Assembly: GCA_016206685.1 (NCBI GenBank) | Contig: JACQRB010000060.1 | Location: forward strand, 1-51,401 | Direction: 5' to 3' | Source of the DNA: Candidatus Omnitrophota bacterium | Lineage (GTDB): Bacteria; Omnitrophota; Gorgyraeia; Aquiviventales; Aquiviventaceae | DNA length: 51,401 nt | In this document: positions 37,101 through 41,855 of the stretch, piece after piece | How the letters are laid out: each line of letters begins with the position of its first letter | Numbering within the stretch: the first letter of the stretch is position 1 | The notes under the pieces: generated by a model | The model's database searches: none | Seen by the model: the letters and a program-made list of their open reading frames with translations, nothing else | Told to the model about the DNA's origin: nothing | Position numbers and translations under genes: made by a program

Positions 37101-39735
37101 CAGCCTCCAGCGCCGGGTTGACGCGCGCGACCACCATCAGCGCCCGCGCTTCATCCGGGAAGCTGCCAAACAGCTTGGCGCCCGGTCCCACGGCTTTGAT
37201 GGACGACGCGCCGGGGTCGCCGAACACGAAGACCGTCGTCCCCTCGATGGGATCGTCCACGGACCATGTCGGTCTGCCCTGCGGATCGCCGACCACCATA
37301 CCCGCTTCATGCCCACCGGCGATTTCGCCTTTGGTCTCATAGTTCAGCAGCGTCTCCCGACGATGTGAGAGGGCGGCGACATCGTCGTCAACGCGCTGTG
37401 CGACCAGATCGGCGTCGGCTTTGATCTGGTCAATCCGGTCCTTATCCGCTTTCTTATCCAACCCCTCCGCCTGGCCGCGGTAGCCTGCCTGCACTGTCTT
37501 GATTGCCATCATCTGCGTCGAGAGCTGGGAGTAACCGGCATCTTCCAGTGGGGAGAAACCATCACCCGGCAGTCGTCCCGCGAGAAACTGCGTCGTGAAG
37601 TCGCGGTCCACCTCATGACTCAAGGGCACGACGCCGAATTTCTCCTGCAACCGGTTCCGCAGCTCAGCTTCAGCCAACGCCTGGGCGAGCGCCAGCGGCG
37701 GGGAGCGGGGGGCATCCACGAACGCTTCGGTGTGCCGGGCGATGAGGGCTCTGGTGTCAGCCGCCCGCAAGCGCGTGAAGATATCGGCAAATTTCGCTTC
37801 GAGCGTGGTGCTCACCGCTTGCTCCGCGTCGTGGGGCAAGTTCCAGAACAACTGGGTCCGTCCTGGCAGACCCGGGAACTTCTTGATGGCGTCTTTGCGG
37901 ATACTGGCTTGTTTCTGAGGATTCTCGGGTTTGCCCGCTGCTTCCCAATCTTTCTGGAAGAGCTCCTCGCCGACCGACGCGAGGAGCGTCTTCAAGGCTT
38001 CCGGCAGCGCCTCGTGACCAAGAATAAGATTCTGGAACTCGGTAGCGAGGTGGACCTCGGCGGTGTCATGCGCGGGGAAGTTATTGAAGAGCTCCGGCGC
38101 AAGGGTCGAGGCACCATGTTGCACTGACCCCGCCATATCGCCGAACTCTTCCGAGCGAATGAGGTCAGAGACTTGCTGGAGGAGGGGAAAGGCGACCGGT
38201 ACGTCGCGTATCAGCTTGCCTTGGTCATCGAACCGCCCCCCATGAGCGGCGCCTGTCTGGATGCTGAACGCGTCAGGTCCTGCGACACCCCGTTTGGCGA
38301 GCTCGGCTTTGAGCCCTGTCAAGAACGCTCGGACTTGGCTGAGGGTGGTGTTGGTCTCCTTGCCGACTTCACCAACCTCCACGCCAAGGCCAATGTTGTC
38401 ATCCCCGTGAATTTCTTTGGCGTTCGTCCGGGCAAACTCAATGAGCGCTGCCGAGACGGCGATGTTGTCCTTCTGTTGCTCGAGATCGAGCTCAAACTGT
38501 TGACGTTCCCGTTCGGCTGCGTCGGGCACCCCCGCCTCGGTGAGGAACTTTGGTGTGCCTTCAATCGTCGAGGCGTCAATATCAATGTTCCGGAATCCGG
38601 CGCGCAAGCCTTCCACGATGAGCCCCTTAATCCGTCCAATTTCCTTGGCGGGATCGGCTCGGTGGTTCTTGGCATTGAGCTGGGTGTGGTCCATCTTGAG
38701 GAAGACCGGCGCATCATGCCGTTCCAGCACCGCAGCGGCAAGAAGTTCTGCGGCGTAGGCTGCGTACCGACGGCCGGTATAACCCGTTTCGGAAGCCGCG
38801 AGCTCAAACACCATCGCCCCCACACCCTGCTTGTGAGCGGCGCGAAGGGCGGCGCGCGCGGTCACGAGTCCGCCCACGCGGATGTTCATCGCAGGGATCG
38901 TCCGCTGTGTCACCTCGCGTCGGCCCATCGCCTTGTAGTAGTCCCTGATCGAGGCGGAATAGACGCCGTACGAGGGCGCCAATTCGCGGATAGCCCATTG
39001 AGCGGCTTCGCGCACGGTCTGGTCGTCATGGAGCACCGCGTCATACGCCAGGTCGGCAAACACCGGGCGCAAGGCCTCTTTAACCTTGACCCGTTCCTTG
39101 ACGAACTCCGCCTGGTCCTCGCGCACCCGCAGGCGGGTTGCGCCTCGAGCATCCACATATCGCTCGGTAAAGGGTTCGAGTCGTCGCAGGAGGTCCCCAA
39201 CCGTCGCAAACCGCTCTTTATGCACATAGGTGCCGGTTTCAGGGTTGACTGCGTCGAAGACATCCGCCGAGACGAAGCGTGCGAGCGCCTCCTTTGTGGT
39301 AAGTGCCTCGGCGGCGAGGTCTTCAATCTGGTTGATCGTCCTGGCGGGATGTTGGGCGGCGGTCGCGGCGACGACCAGCCCCGCATCCACGGACCGGACC
39401 TCAGCCGCGGGATCCAAACGCTCCCGCAGGAGCGCCTGGAACCGCTGGACGGCGTCCTCAGAGACCTGGTCAACCTTCAGCCGGTGCGTCACGGAGTGCT
39501 GCTCATTCGCCAACTCCTTGACGGCTTGACGGGCGGCTCTCTTGAGCTCATCTAATCGCGGACGCAGGAGATCTGCGCGTAACTGCCAGGTCGTGTTGAC
39601 GTCAGCCCGCGCCGCCGGCGATCGCAAGAGCGTCTGCGCATACGCCAGCGGTTGCGCCTGCGAAACTGAGAACACGACAGCGACGAAGGATGCCCACCGC
39701 TTGGTCCACGCGCCCCTCAACCATAATCTCCTCAT
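28165..39735 (-). CDS. Giant exported protein with four fused central-carbon enzyme homologues
   Basis: 3,856 residues. A probable Sec signal peptide (about 1-34, ending AYA-Q) precedes a helical N-terminal region. Then, in order: class II fructose-bisphosphate aldolase (about 275-675); GlpX-type fructose-1,6-bisphosphatase (about 760-1095); acyl-carrier-like spacer (about 1188-1262); isocitrate-lyase homologue (about 1430-1905); a region I cannot assign; spacer 2 (about 2312-2402); another unassigned region; a piece resembling the C-terminal half of GAPDH (about 2815-2898); complete GAPDH (about 2924-3273); spacer 3 (about 3290-3362); and an unassigned helical C-terminus. An AGGAG ribosome site sits about 10 bases before the ATG. 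It is the last gene of a three-gene transcript with two other exported proteins. The frame is open throughout with unchanged base use, so chance fusion by sequencing error is unlikely. Activity and location of the enzyme domains are unknown. Confidence 0.9.
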   Translation of the reverse strand: MRRLWLRGAWTKRWASFVAVVFSVSQAQPLAYAQTLLRSPAARADVNTTWQLRADLLRPRLDELKRAARQAVKELANEQHSVTHRLKVDQVSEDAVQRFQALLRERLDPAAEVRSVDAGLVVAATAAQHPARTINQIEDLAAEALTTKEALARFVSADVFDAVNPETGTYVHKERFATVGDLLRRLEPFTERYVDARGATRLRVREDQAEFVKERVKVKEALRPVFADLAYDAVLHDDQTVREAAQWAIRELAPSYGVYSASIRDYYKAMGRREVTQRTIPAMNIRVGGLVTARAALRAAHKQGVGAMVFELAASETGYTGRRYAAYAAELLAAAVLERHDAPVFLKMDHTQLNAKNHRADPAKEIGRIKGLIVEGLRAGFRNIDIDASTIEGTPKFLTEAGVPDAAERERQQFELDLEQQKDNIAVSAALIEFARTNAKEIHGDDNIGLGVEVGEVGKETNTTLSQVRAFLTGLKAELAKRGVAGPDAFSIQTGAAHGGRFDDQGKLIRDVPVAFPLLQQVSDLIRSEEFGDMAGSVQHGASTLAPELFNNFPAHDTAEVHLATEFQNLILGHEALPEALKTLLASVGEELFQKDWEAAGKPENPQKQASIRKDAIKKFPGLPGRTQLFWNLPHDAEQAVSTTLEAKFADIFTRLRAADTRALIARHTEAFVDAPRSPPLALAQALAEAELRNRLQEKFGVVPLSHEVDRDFTTQFLAGRLPGDGFSPLEDAGYSQLSTQMMAIKTVQAGYRGQAEGLDKKADKDRIDQIKADADLVAQRVDDDVAALSHRRETLLNYETKGEIAGGHEAGMVVGDPQGRPTWSVDDPIEGTTVFVFGDPGASSIKAVGPGAKLFGSFPDEARALMVVARVNPALEAAVLTLHQVASIEEFLNPSLGIETLISRIAALNGEADLSRVHVTTLTADTGDVAELKAISERTGLQYEVISEGTVQPAVAATLGVKGGPLRIFLRRSGMTEAVWNTLIASAYTGDGAYAGFQVVSPNVKKGMALKDDWSDPEAAKVKTKLIGYRAAYGDINEVLAGKIFSSRQVTEPIAGSFTFASDGRTDQRLPFDVPGVQPEGAVSHVNTLVFASNPQEPGQGYLQLVRSSYGPAAAPAAPAVDPKVLLRDLGRLKTSATYAGQDEIAGQAAQLISRLSTEPTDPNAITLATALLKQQGKLLGGGATTDREDIAGNVKRAVAAALGLSLEAVTGDLEVASHLGAIGSNLVEGEFGIFIPLVDLEAFYHGLREQRTVDQIIAYVEKFGSDSQTAPKQTESTTDLGKIGQDIQWIRDQEQKQAAAAALERETQQAADALARVPAEHRDAVASFSDALLERRVNILSERAEKAPVLRGLLAQVYLGELTGEQAAERAAVLLGIPISLMQEDMAKAPDEASFIQPVPATSELQREAEELEAQWKKEEALYGIKRDYTWEDFVQFYPADLPPEQRPKSMAEAVLRLRGALDIETYATARENAEQFREIVYGKDPEEFIFGLGVYTSQQVAQVLQARQQLKRMGKTKAILGTYGSGWNDAADNNDDEEIYSDLSLYSSPATQVRTVRRVNNAAQFTARQAALQGQPGTRKDWRPLHVVDFEALGSERHAFVKTRAVIKAGAGIGHDENQVPEDKVCGHLKGACNTTTTKMIAGLKGQRLAGDVMGVPFVIIGRTDALHAQFLLRDDPRDRSFILGVTNDREEMTYDQAVANGFAGEWKEVEITPGRFVTELKAGERGTWAPLRNRDQLYLVRPGIERAIATALEFAPYSDLLWFEDHAISMEHAKQFAEAIHAKYPGKPLAFNLSGNLPWDKHLGTEELETFQKELAKLGYKYQFITTFGFHGITYSTYELALDVGLRGMVAYAEHQAKEQAAREHGYTAFDGNRETGTGYWDSIRLMAGTPSPDALALRGSTAGQFYTATPAGRKDPTGGGLSSQQFLKVLEQARAGNESALRRLAVYEKDNHRLFWNQVEGFGIDRVEAEALLEKGRALAPETTPPAAVSLEERRALLRQRLTQQDGAPEISQNTQRFEQVAQERIGLPELGEARFADGRLVNTEEWEQHPTDPTRIRQKAHHNITAIWNSEQGVYDLPGVGGGAPGEVSEAYAIVTIVNQLSIQFPKQIQQTPLRQLYAETLLWLTRQELQNPQAAKPETLASLILEGLEVLHEWGRVWRQASTLHQGPNPLLQKLGVSEKQADAFIAQARAVLDAVQAKTDQLLARYPGGKDALPAGAIWTVRQARGFLHEVLDHQQGIVLDVSWEDGRRVANPRQFLDGEALPDLGVVNADYDSDARRFTLVLARPKVGPHGGATTAKEDFLGDGKKVIAGVLKVKPEDVNATDSLRELILRTTGSGDASVSSEEWVAWQSRNIARALAAESGIPADQLGTFYGLLGDVMPSATVKQVLERTWSFINQTKAPQVGPRGDAPVGKAITLRLPGIGVGDIPRGSDAHRAMLEQIASASKRSLDESHPGWLQRMGDLLYRHGRPPFMVGDVRAAQQAELLSALGRVLSNGEGAAGIAKLGLTVSAQMPEYAGKPIKNIEIVLVDLGTQTHFGDLFEGGAYELSEYEESSATLKIYMTEQYVKTYFPQTGTSAVTETVLHPIFESIFGLTHQEAILSLWWYNAPSSEENGKVRGREILSNVHRAVLEEIGQLAEQGDPRAMQYLLSLALTVPQALPDDSLTVLNDKPLERPPKWIQALQDSYVDTAQRIAQFVQHWVKIIDIDGRRYTYVAGHFVSYEEVPEKVQQGAEARFVAEQIEGSLERLKPLIDVFRSEEFGGVTALVPTVVRSSTDQPMPLVPYRGEKRLLVPPNNIVVGRSPKATGTVIGVNVTPGPTFVHLTLLVPKKVEGYRVVGALRAAGIQVQATEASSMVQDVNATAVVDADTLVVKEVDGLGSLIDLKVFYDSGESGVVRGSLMEPSKFADGLHLKRPIRVAINGAGGRTGLTILRQLLLHHRPDQIQVVAVNARSAEYLKYALQHDTEHGEFSLPIELGKDETGDWLEIQGQRIWVYSQRILKGLPWVRHEVDIAVDATGEFVSKEALAGHLEAGAKRVILTNPSDAKKADEHKADFSLLLGVNEDQLPADAEVIDCASCTTNSYAPPMSIAKQGPYRVLAGVLGTTHAVTGTQRLTDGFDRRRERGRAAPRNMVLTETGADRATVPILPDLAGKLSGTALRVPTGTGSISVVTNIVEVPERMPLTAEGVNEHFRKLAATDQLQGILAVEAGLVGSQQIVGRSESSILLEEGTQVTPLGGNRYLVRQLFWYDNEWGYSARVVDAVYVVGAKLIEAEAAAALLTLEEITARAKRAIAEALDMKPEEVTGDVGGRLLESRSLQALALAEEFNIPPEKRDAFARGLLRQHNFEEQIVPYLGSTLAALRAGGLRGGAPVTKAAEDDAGIEARLEALVRGGRFRYASIGRETIRVLSVGVAWPEEIVGLSERGSVLSIARARFSRLSNGEYEMTGRLEGPTPPRWVDANLVAILAMHSPAPSKKAPRGGVELSLQERRDLLMQAFLRLEEAPREMIEVIDERIAQQHDRLMMDTMNWFASQPIPPVGERNALAQETQRAGEFERQWTEVVGEVTAAIERSDIPEELQGRVESVLSRLRGALGAIVDYAEALEAAFLSSRAQPGAVAPVADERLIAQATLARDPALSGLFENTLATPEQAEAMVDMDHPRVVIVHEAALKERGVPLAIALQELERDLQLVLQEALRTAGIQGLEDWKGSLQFLRVDEADGVEGLLRSLPGRLEHLGVPGAQVALVVGPEDWARDMKLALEQRSRQQVAAFALRPGAASDHAVLDWNVIMAAAEAAVAGDQFSERVRAKFDLVSDGTGVFTIPELAISPAAEAVIRDQEAVLSQA
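29650..29865 (-). other. Acyl-carrier-like spacer 3 of the giant protein
   Basis: The segment ARAKRAIAEALDMKPEE followed by LLESRSLQALALAEEFNIP has the helix pattern of an acyl carrier protein, but the Asp-Ser-Leu phosphopantetheine site is not clearly kept. It separates GAPDH from the C-terminal region. Confidence 0.5.
29915..30970 (-). other. GAPDH domain of the giant protein
   Basis: A full glyceraldehyde-3-phosphate dehydrogenase. It shows the NAD-binding start VAINGAGGRTGLTIL, VDIAVDATGEFVSKEAL, the catalytic Cys in CASCTTNSYAP (near residue 3087), the catalytic His region GTTHAVTGTQRL, LRVPTGTGSIS and the C-terminal WYDNEWGYSARVVD. Key catalytic residues are kept; the glycine-rich loop differs from the usual GFGRIGR. 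Confidence 0.93.
31040..31290 (-). other. Possible partial second GAPDH C-terminal half
   Basis: The stretch around residues 2815-2898 reads like a degenerate GAPDH catalytic domain: VTPGPTFVHLTLLV, then EASSMVQDVNATAVVDAD and LKVFYDSGESG, which mirror the family VPTPNVSVVDL, SSDFVGDPHSSIFDA and VSWYDNEWGY. It directly precedes the intact GAPDH and lacks its own NAD-binding half. Confidence 0.5.
32530..32800 (-). other. Acyl-carrier-like spacer 2 of the giant protein
   Basis: GGATTAKEDFLGDGKKVIAG and VLKVKPEDVNATDSLRELI resemble the opening of spacer 1 (GGATTDREDIAG), followed by helices and a TVKQVLERTWSF end. The recurrent GGATT-x2-ED motif ties the spacers together. Confidence 0.5.
34020..35445 (-). 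other. Isocitrate-lyase homologous domain of the giant protein
   Basis: About 475 residues collinear with isocitrate lyase. Visible matches are SLYSSPATQVRTVRRVNNA, VVDFEALG (metal-binding Asp region), VCGHLKG (catalytic Cys and His near residue 1628), GVPFVIIGRTDA, WFEDHAISMEHAKQFAEAIH, FNLSGNLPW in place of the family NCSPSFNW, and FITTFGFHGITYSTYELA. The catalytic Cys-Gly-His is kept, but substrate-binding Ser/Asn positions in the SPSFNW loop are changed, so activity or substrate may differ. Confidence 0.9.
35945..36175 (-). other. Acyl-carrier-like spacer 1 of the giant protein
   Basis: VKRAVAAALGLSLEAVTGDL, then HLGAIGSNLVEGEFGIFIP and TVDQIIAYVEK, follows the acyl carrier protein pattern closely. 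The modified Ser of the usual D-S-L motif is shifted or replaced (GAIGSN), so prosthetic-group attachment is doubtful. Confidence 0.6.
36455..37460 (-). other. GlpX-type (class II) fructose-1,6-bisphosphatase domain
   Basis: A lithium-sensitive phosphatase-fold domain. DDPIEGTTVFVFGDPGASS (near residue 828) is the metal-binding D-P-x-E-G-T signature, followed by EGTVQPAVAATLGVKGG and IGYRAAYGDINEVLAGKIF, which match GlpX. The upstream acidic metal site (GEIAGGHEAGM) departs from the usual GEGExDEAPML, so some ligand residues may be altered. Confidence 0.88.
37710..38910 (-). other. Class II fructose-bisphosphate aldolase domain
   Basis: About 400 residues: IPAMNIRVGG at the start of the barrel, LKMDHTQ with the metal/base Asp-His (near residue 350), RNIDIDAST, IQTGAAHGGRF and SVQHGASTLAPELFNNFP with the later His ligand, then AEVHLATEFQNLILGHEALP. 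The spacing matches long class II aldolases. The main metal-binding His residues are retained. Confidence 0.88.
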
Positions 39736-39756
39736 GCGGGATGCTCTCCTATGATG

Positions 39757-41355
39757 TTAGTGTTGCGCAACGTCCGCCGGCGTTGGTCTCAGTGACGCCG
39801 CGACGGCCTGCACGTCCTCGAAACTCCCATGACCGCTTTTATACTTCAACACGGCGCGGTAGAGCCGGTCATCGCTCGTGTGGGTGACTTTCGGAACCAC
39901 GGCGACCACCCCCACCCCGCGATCCGTCAAGCGCTGCGTAATCTCTGGCGCATGGAATCCGCCGGTGATCAACACGGCAAGCGGCTCCCGCGCCTGGGTC
40001 AGCTTGTCAACGGCACGAGCCGCCAGCGCCTCATCGCGCGCCTGCGCGGCTTCATAAAATTGTTGCAGGGTTGGAAGGGCGGTGCTCAATTCAGACAGTC
40101 GGGTGAAGTCCGGAGCGGGCAACCCCTGGAGGGTCAGTTGCTGCGTCAAGAAATTCGTCCAGTGCAACGCCAAACCCGCCAGGGCAAGCTCCTGAACCCG
40201 TTGATACTCCTCTGGCGAGAGTTTCAGCTCGATGAGTTTCTCGACGAGATCGAATTGCTCGCTGATGAGGCGCAACTGCCGGCTGGCTGGCGTCGAGAGC
40301 AGGCGCTGGCGCAGCCGCTCGGCGAGTTGGTCCAGCTCTCCAGCCAGGAGCGTCGGCTTGAGCTGGGCGCTCTCGTTGACGTAGCTGAGATAGCGAGCCA
40401 GGCGAGGATAGGTGTCCAGGGCGATGTGGGCGTGCTGGGCGAGGTCCTCAAGCTGCGCGTAGAACACCTCTCGCCTCACCGTCCCCTCTTGCATCGCCTT
40501 GGCGCGGGCGAGGAACTCGTTGAAGGACGCGGCATCCACCTGGCGTTTGAGCTGCCTCAAGAAGGCTTGCTGCTCGGTTTGGACGCCCTCAGGCTGGATG
40601 GACTCTTCCAGATGACGAATGGCGCGGAAGCGCGTGACGTGAGGCAGGTCGCCGGTCGCGACGCCGGTTCGCGCCGCCAGACCCGCGAGGAACTCGACAT
40701 GCTCCGCCAACCCCATCTGATGGTCCGCAAAGGCGCGGACCTTGGCGTCAAGTTCGCGCACGGCGGGATCGAAGAGCCGGGGCTCCAGCGCGTCAACCGC
40801 CTGACGCGCGGACGCGACGATGGGCGCCAGGCGCTCCCGCAACGACTCCACCTCCAGGAATGCCTGCACGTTGCGATCGTAGAGATCCTGCTGCTCGACG
40901 CCCCAGAGGATCAAGGGAGCGTCGGAGGCGATGTCGAGATATTCCTCCGCGCTGAGGATGCCGAGCTTCAGATACTTCTCCGCCACCTGCTTGCGGTTCT
41001 CCAGGGGACCGTAGCTGCGCAGGTACGAGAGGCTCACGTCGCCCTCGCCCCCTTCCACCAGAATCAGCTTCAGCCCGTGCTCCTGGATCAGCCGCTGCAG
41101 GATGCCGATCAGGTGTTGTTGGGCTTCGGGGTTGGTGTGGGCTTCTTGCACGTGGATGATGGTCGGGGCGCCTGGAGTGGCGGGGGGATGGGTCTCCACG
41201 ACGTAGCCAAGCTCAGCAGGGATCGTCAGGTTGGCAAGTGGAGCGGCAGGGGCGGTAGCGGCGTCCAGAGAGGAAACAAGGAGGATGGCCGCGACCATGG
41301 CCACCCATGCCATGCGGACGCAGTACACTATCTTCTGAGAGCCGTCTTCCCCCAT
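39757..41355 (-). CDS. Exported protein, possibly TraB/ChaN/EreA-like
   Basis: About 532 residues with an N-terminal hydrophobic export signal (near residues 15-37 of the frame, ending DAATA). The first conserved part reads TIIHVQEAHTNPEAQQHLIGILQRL then LKLILVEGGEGD, and the last part LAVLITGGFHAPEITQRLTDRGVGVVAVVPKV. An N-terminal Glu/His pair and a C-terminal GGFH are reminiscent of the TraB/Tiki/ChaN/erythromycin-esterase group, but the match is too weak to assign a reaction. The middle is helical. It lies 21 bases upstream of the giant metabolic protein and in the same transcript. The start may be the GTG at 41364 or the ATG at 41355. Confidence 0.7.
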   Translation of the reverse strand: MGEDGSQKIVYCVRMAWVAMVAAILLVSSLDAATAPAAPLANLTIPAELGYVVETHPPATPGAPTIIHVQEAHTNPEAQQHLIGILQRLIQEHGLKLILVEGGEGDVSLSYLRSYGPLENRKQVAEKYLKLGILSAEEYLDIASDAPLILWGVEQQDLYDRNVQAFLEVESLRERLAPIVASARQAVDALEPRLFDPAVRELDAKVRAFADHQMGLAEHVEFLAGLAARTGVATGDLPHVTRFRAIRHLEESIQPEGVQTEQQAFLRQLKRQVDAASFNEFLARAKAMQEGTVRREVFYAQLEDLAQHAHIALDTYPRLARYLSYVNESAQLKPTLLAGELDQLAERLRQRLLSTPASRQLRLISEQFDLVEKLIELKLSPEEYQRVQELALAGLALHWTNFLTQQLTLQGLPAPDFTRLSELSTALPTLQQFYEAAQARDEALAARAVDKLTQAREPLAVLITGGFHAPEITQRLTDRGVGVVAVVPKVTHTSDDRLYRAVLKYKSGHGSFEDVQAVAASLRPTPADVAQH

Positions 41356-41370
41356 GGACCTCACGCCTCT

Positions 41371-41694
41371 TTAGCGCACCGCGCCGAGCTCTGTGCGCGC
41401 GGCCACCTGCATCGTCTGTGCCAGCAGATGCGGCGCCTTGGCTCTCGCCAGCTCCACGAACGGCTGGCGGATGTACGGCGGCAACTTGTGGTTCTCCAGG
41501 ACCGTGCGCATCACGTCTTCCGGGGTGAACCCGGGAGGGGTCGTGATGGTCATCAAATGCTCACTGGAAGCTTCCTCAAGGTCGTGCCAGCTCACGGCAC
41601 CCTGGCGCTTCTCTTGAGAAAACGCTACCTCGGCTGGACACAAAAAAAGCACCGCGGCAAGCCCCGCTCCCACAAGTCCTCCGGTTCTGCTCAT
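41371..41694 (-). CDS. Small exported protein of unknown function
   Basis: 107 residues with a clear signal peptide (about 1-26, ending AFS-Q). The mature part of about 80 residues has TPPGFTPEDVMRTVLENHKLPPYIRQPFVELARAKAPHLLAQ, mostly helical and without Cys. The ATG at 41694 is favoured by a GGGAGGAGAGG ribosome site; an earlier ATG lies within that site. It is the first gene after the strong promoter at 41738-41766 and probably co-exported with the two proteins that follow. Confidence 0.75.
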   Translation of the reverse strand: MSRTGGLVGAGLAAVLFLCPAEVAFSQEKRQGAVSWHDLEEASSEHLMTITTPPGFTPEDVMRTVLENHKLPPYIRQPFVELARAKAPHLLAQTMQVAARTELGAVR

Positions 41695-41737
41695 CGCCTC
41701 TCCTCCCATGGTGGTCTGCCTATCGAAAAGTTCACTG

Positions 41738-41766
41738 ATATTAATACATTAACAAAAGTTTGTCAA
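41738..41766 (-). promoter_or_regulatory. Strong promoter of the exported giant-protein operon
   Basis: On the minus strand TTGACA (41761-41766), 17-base spacer, TAATAT (41738-41743), within an AT-rich island (41730-41855) that contrasts with the GC-rich surroundings. Predicted start near 41731, about 37 bases before the small exported protein's ATG. Confidence 0.8.
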
Positions 41767-41778
41767 GTGTTTTTTTAT

Positions 41779-41795
41779 ATGTGCGAGATGCACAT
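41779..41795. promoter_or_regulatory. Palindrome upstream of the giant-protein promoter, candidate operator
   Basis: ATGTGC and GCACAT form a perfect 6-bp inverted repeat around GAGAT, 12 bases upstream of the -35 box. The TGTGC-N5-GCACA layout resembles sites of CRP/FNR-type activators, which bind at this distance. The nearby T-run is on the wrong side for a terminator of the upstream gene. Confidence 0.45.
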
Positions 41796-41855
41796 TCTCT
41801 CCACGCATATCTCAGTTATAACTATTTTATTATCAATATCTTATATACATACAAC

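Noticed and set aside
41771..41795. Hairpin beside a T-run as a terminator for the AceK giant gene
   Set aside because: For the minus strand the run follows the hairpin as A, not T; for the plus strand the T-run precedes the stem. It fits neither direction.
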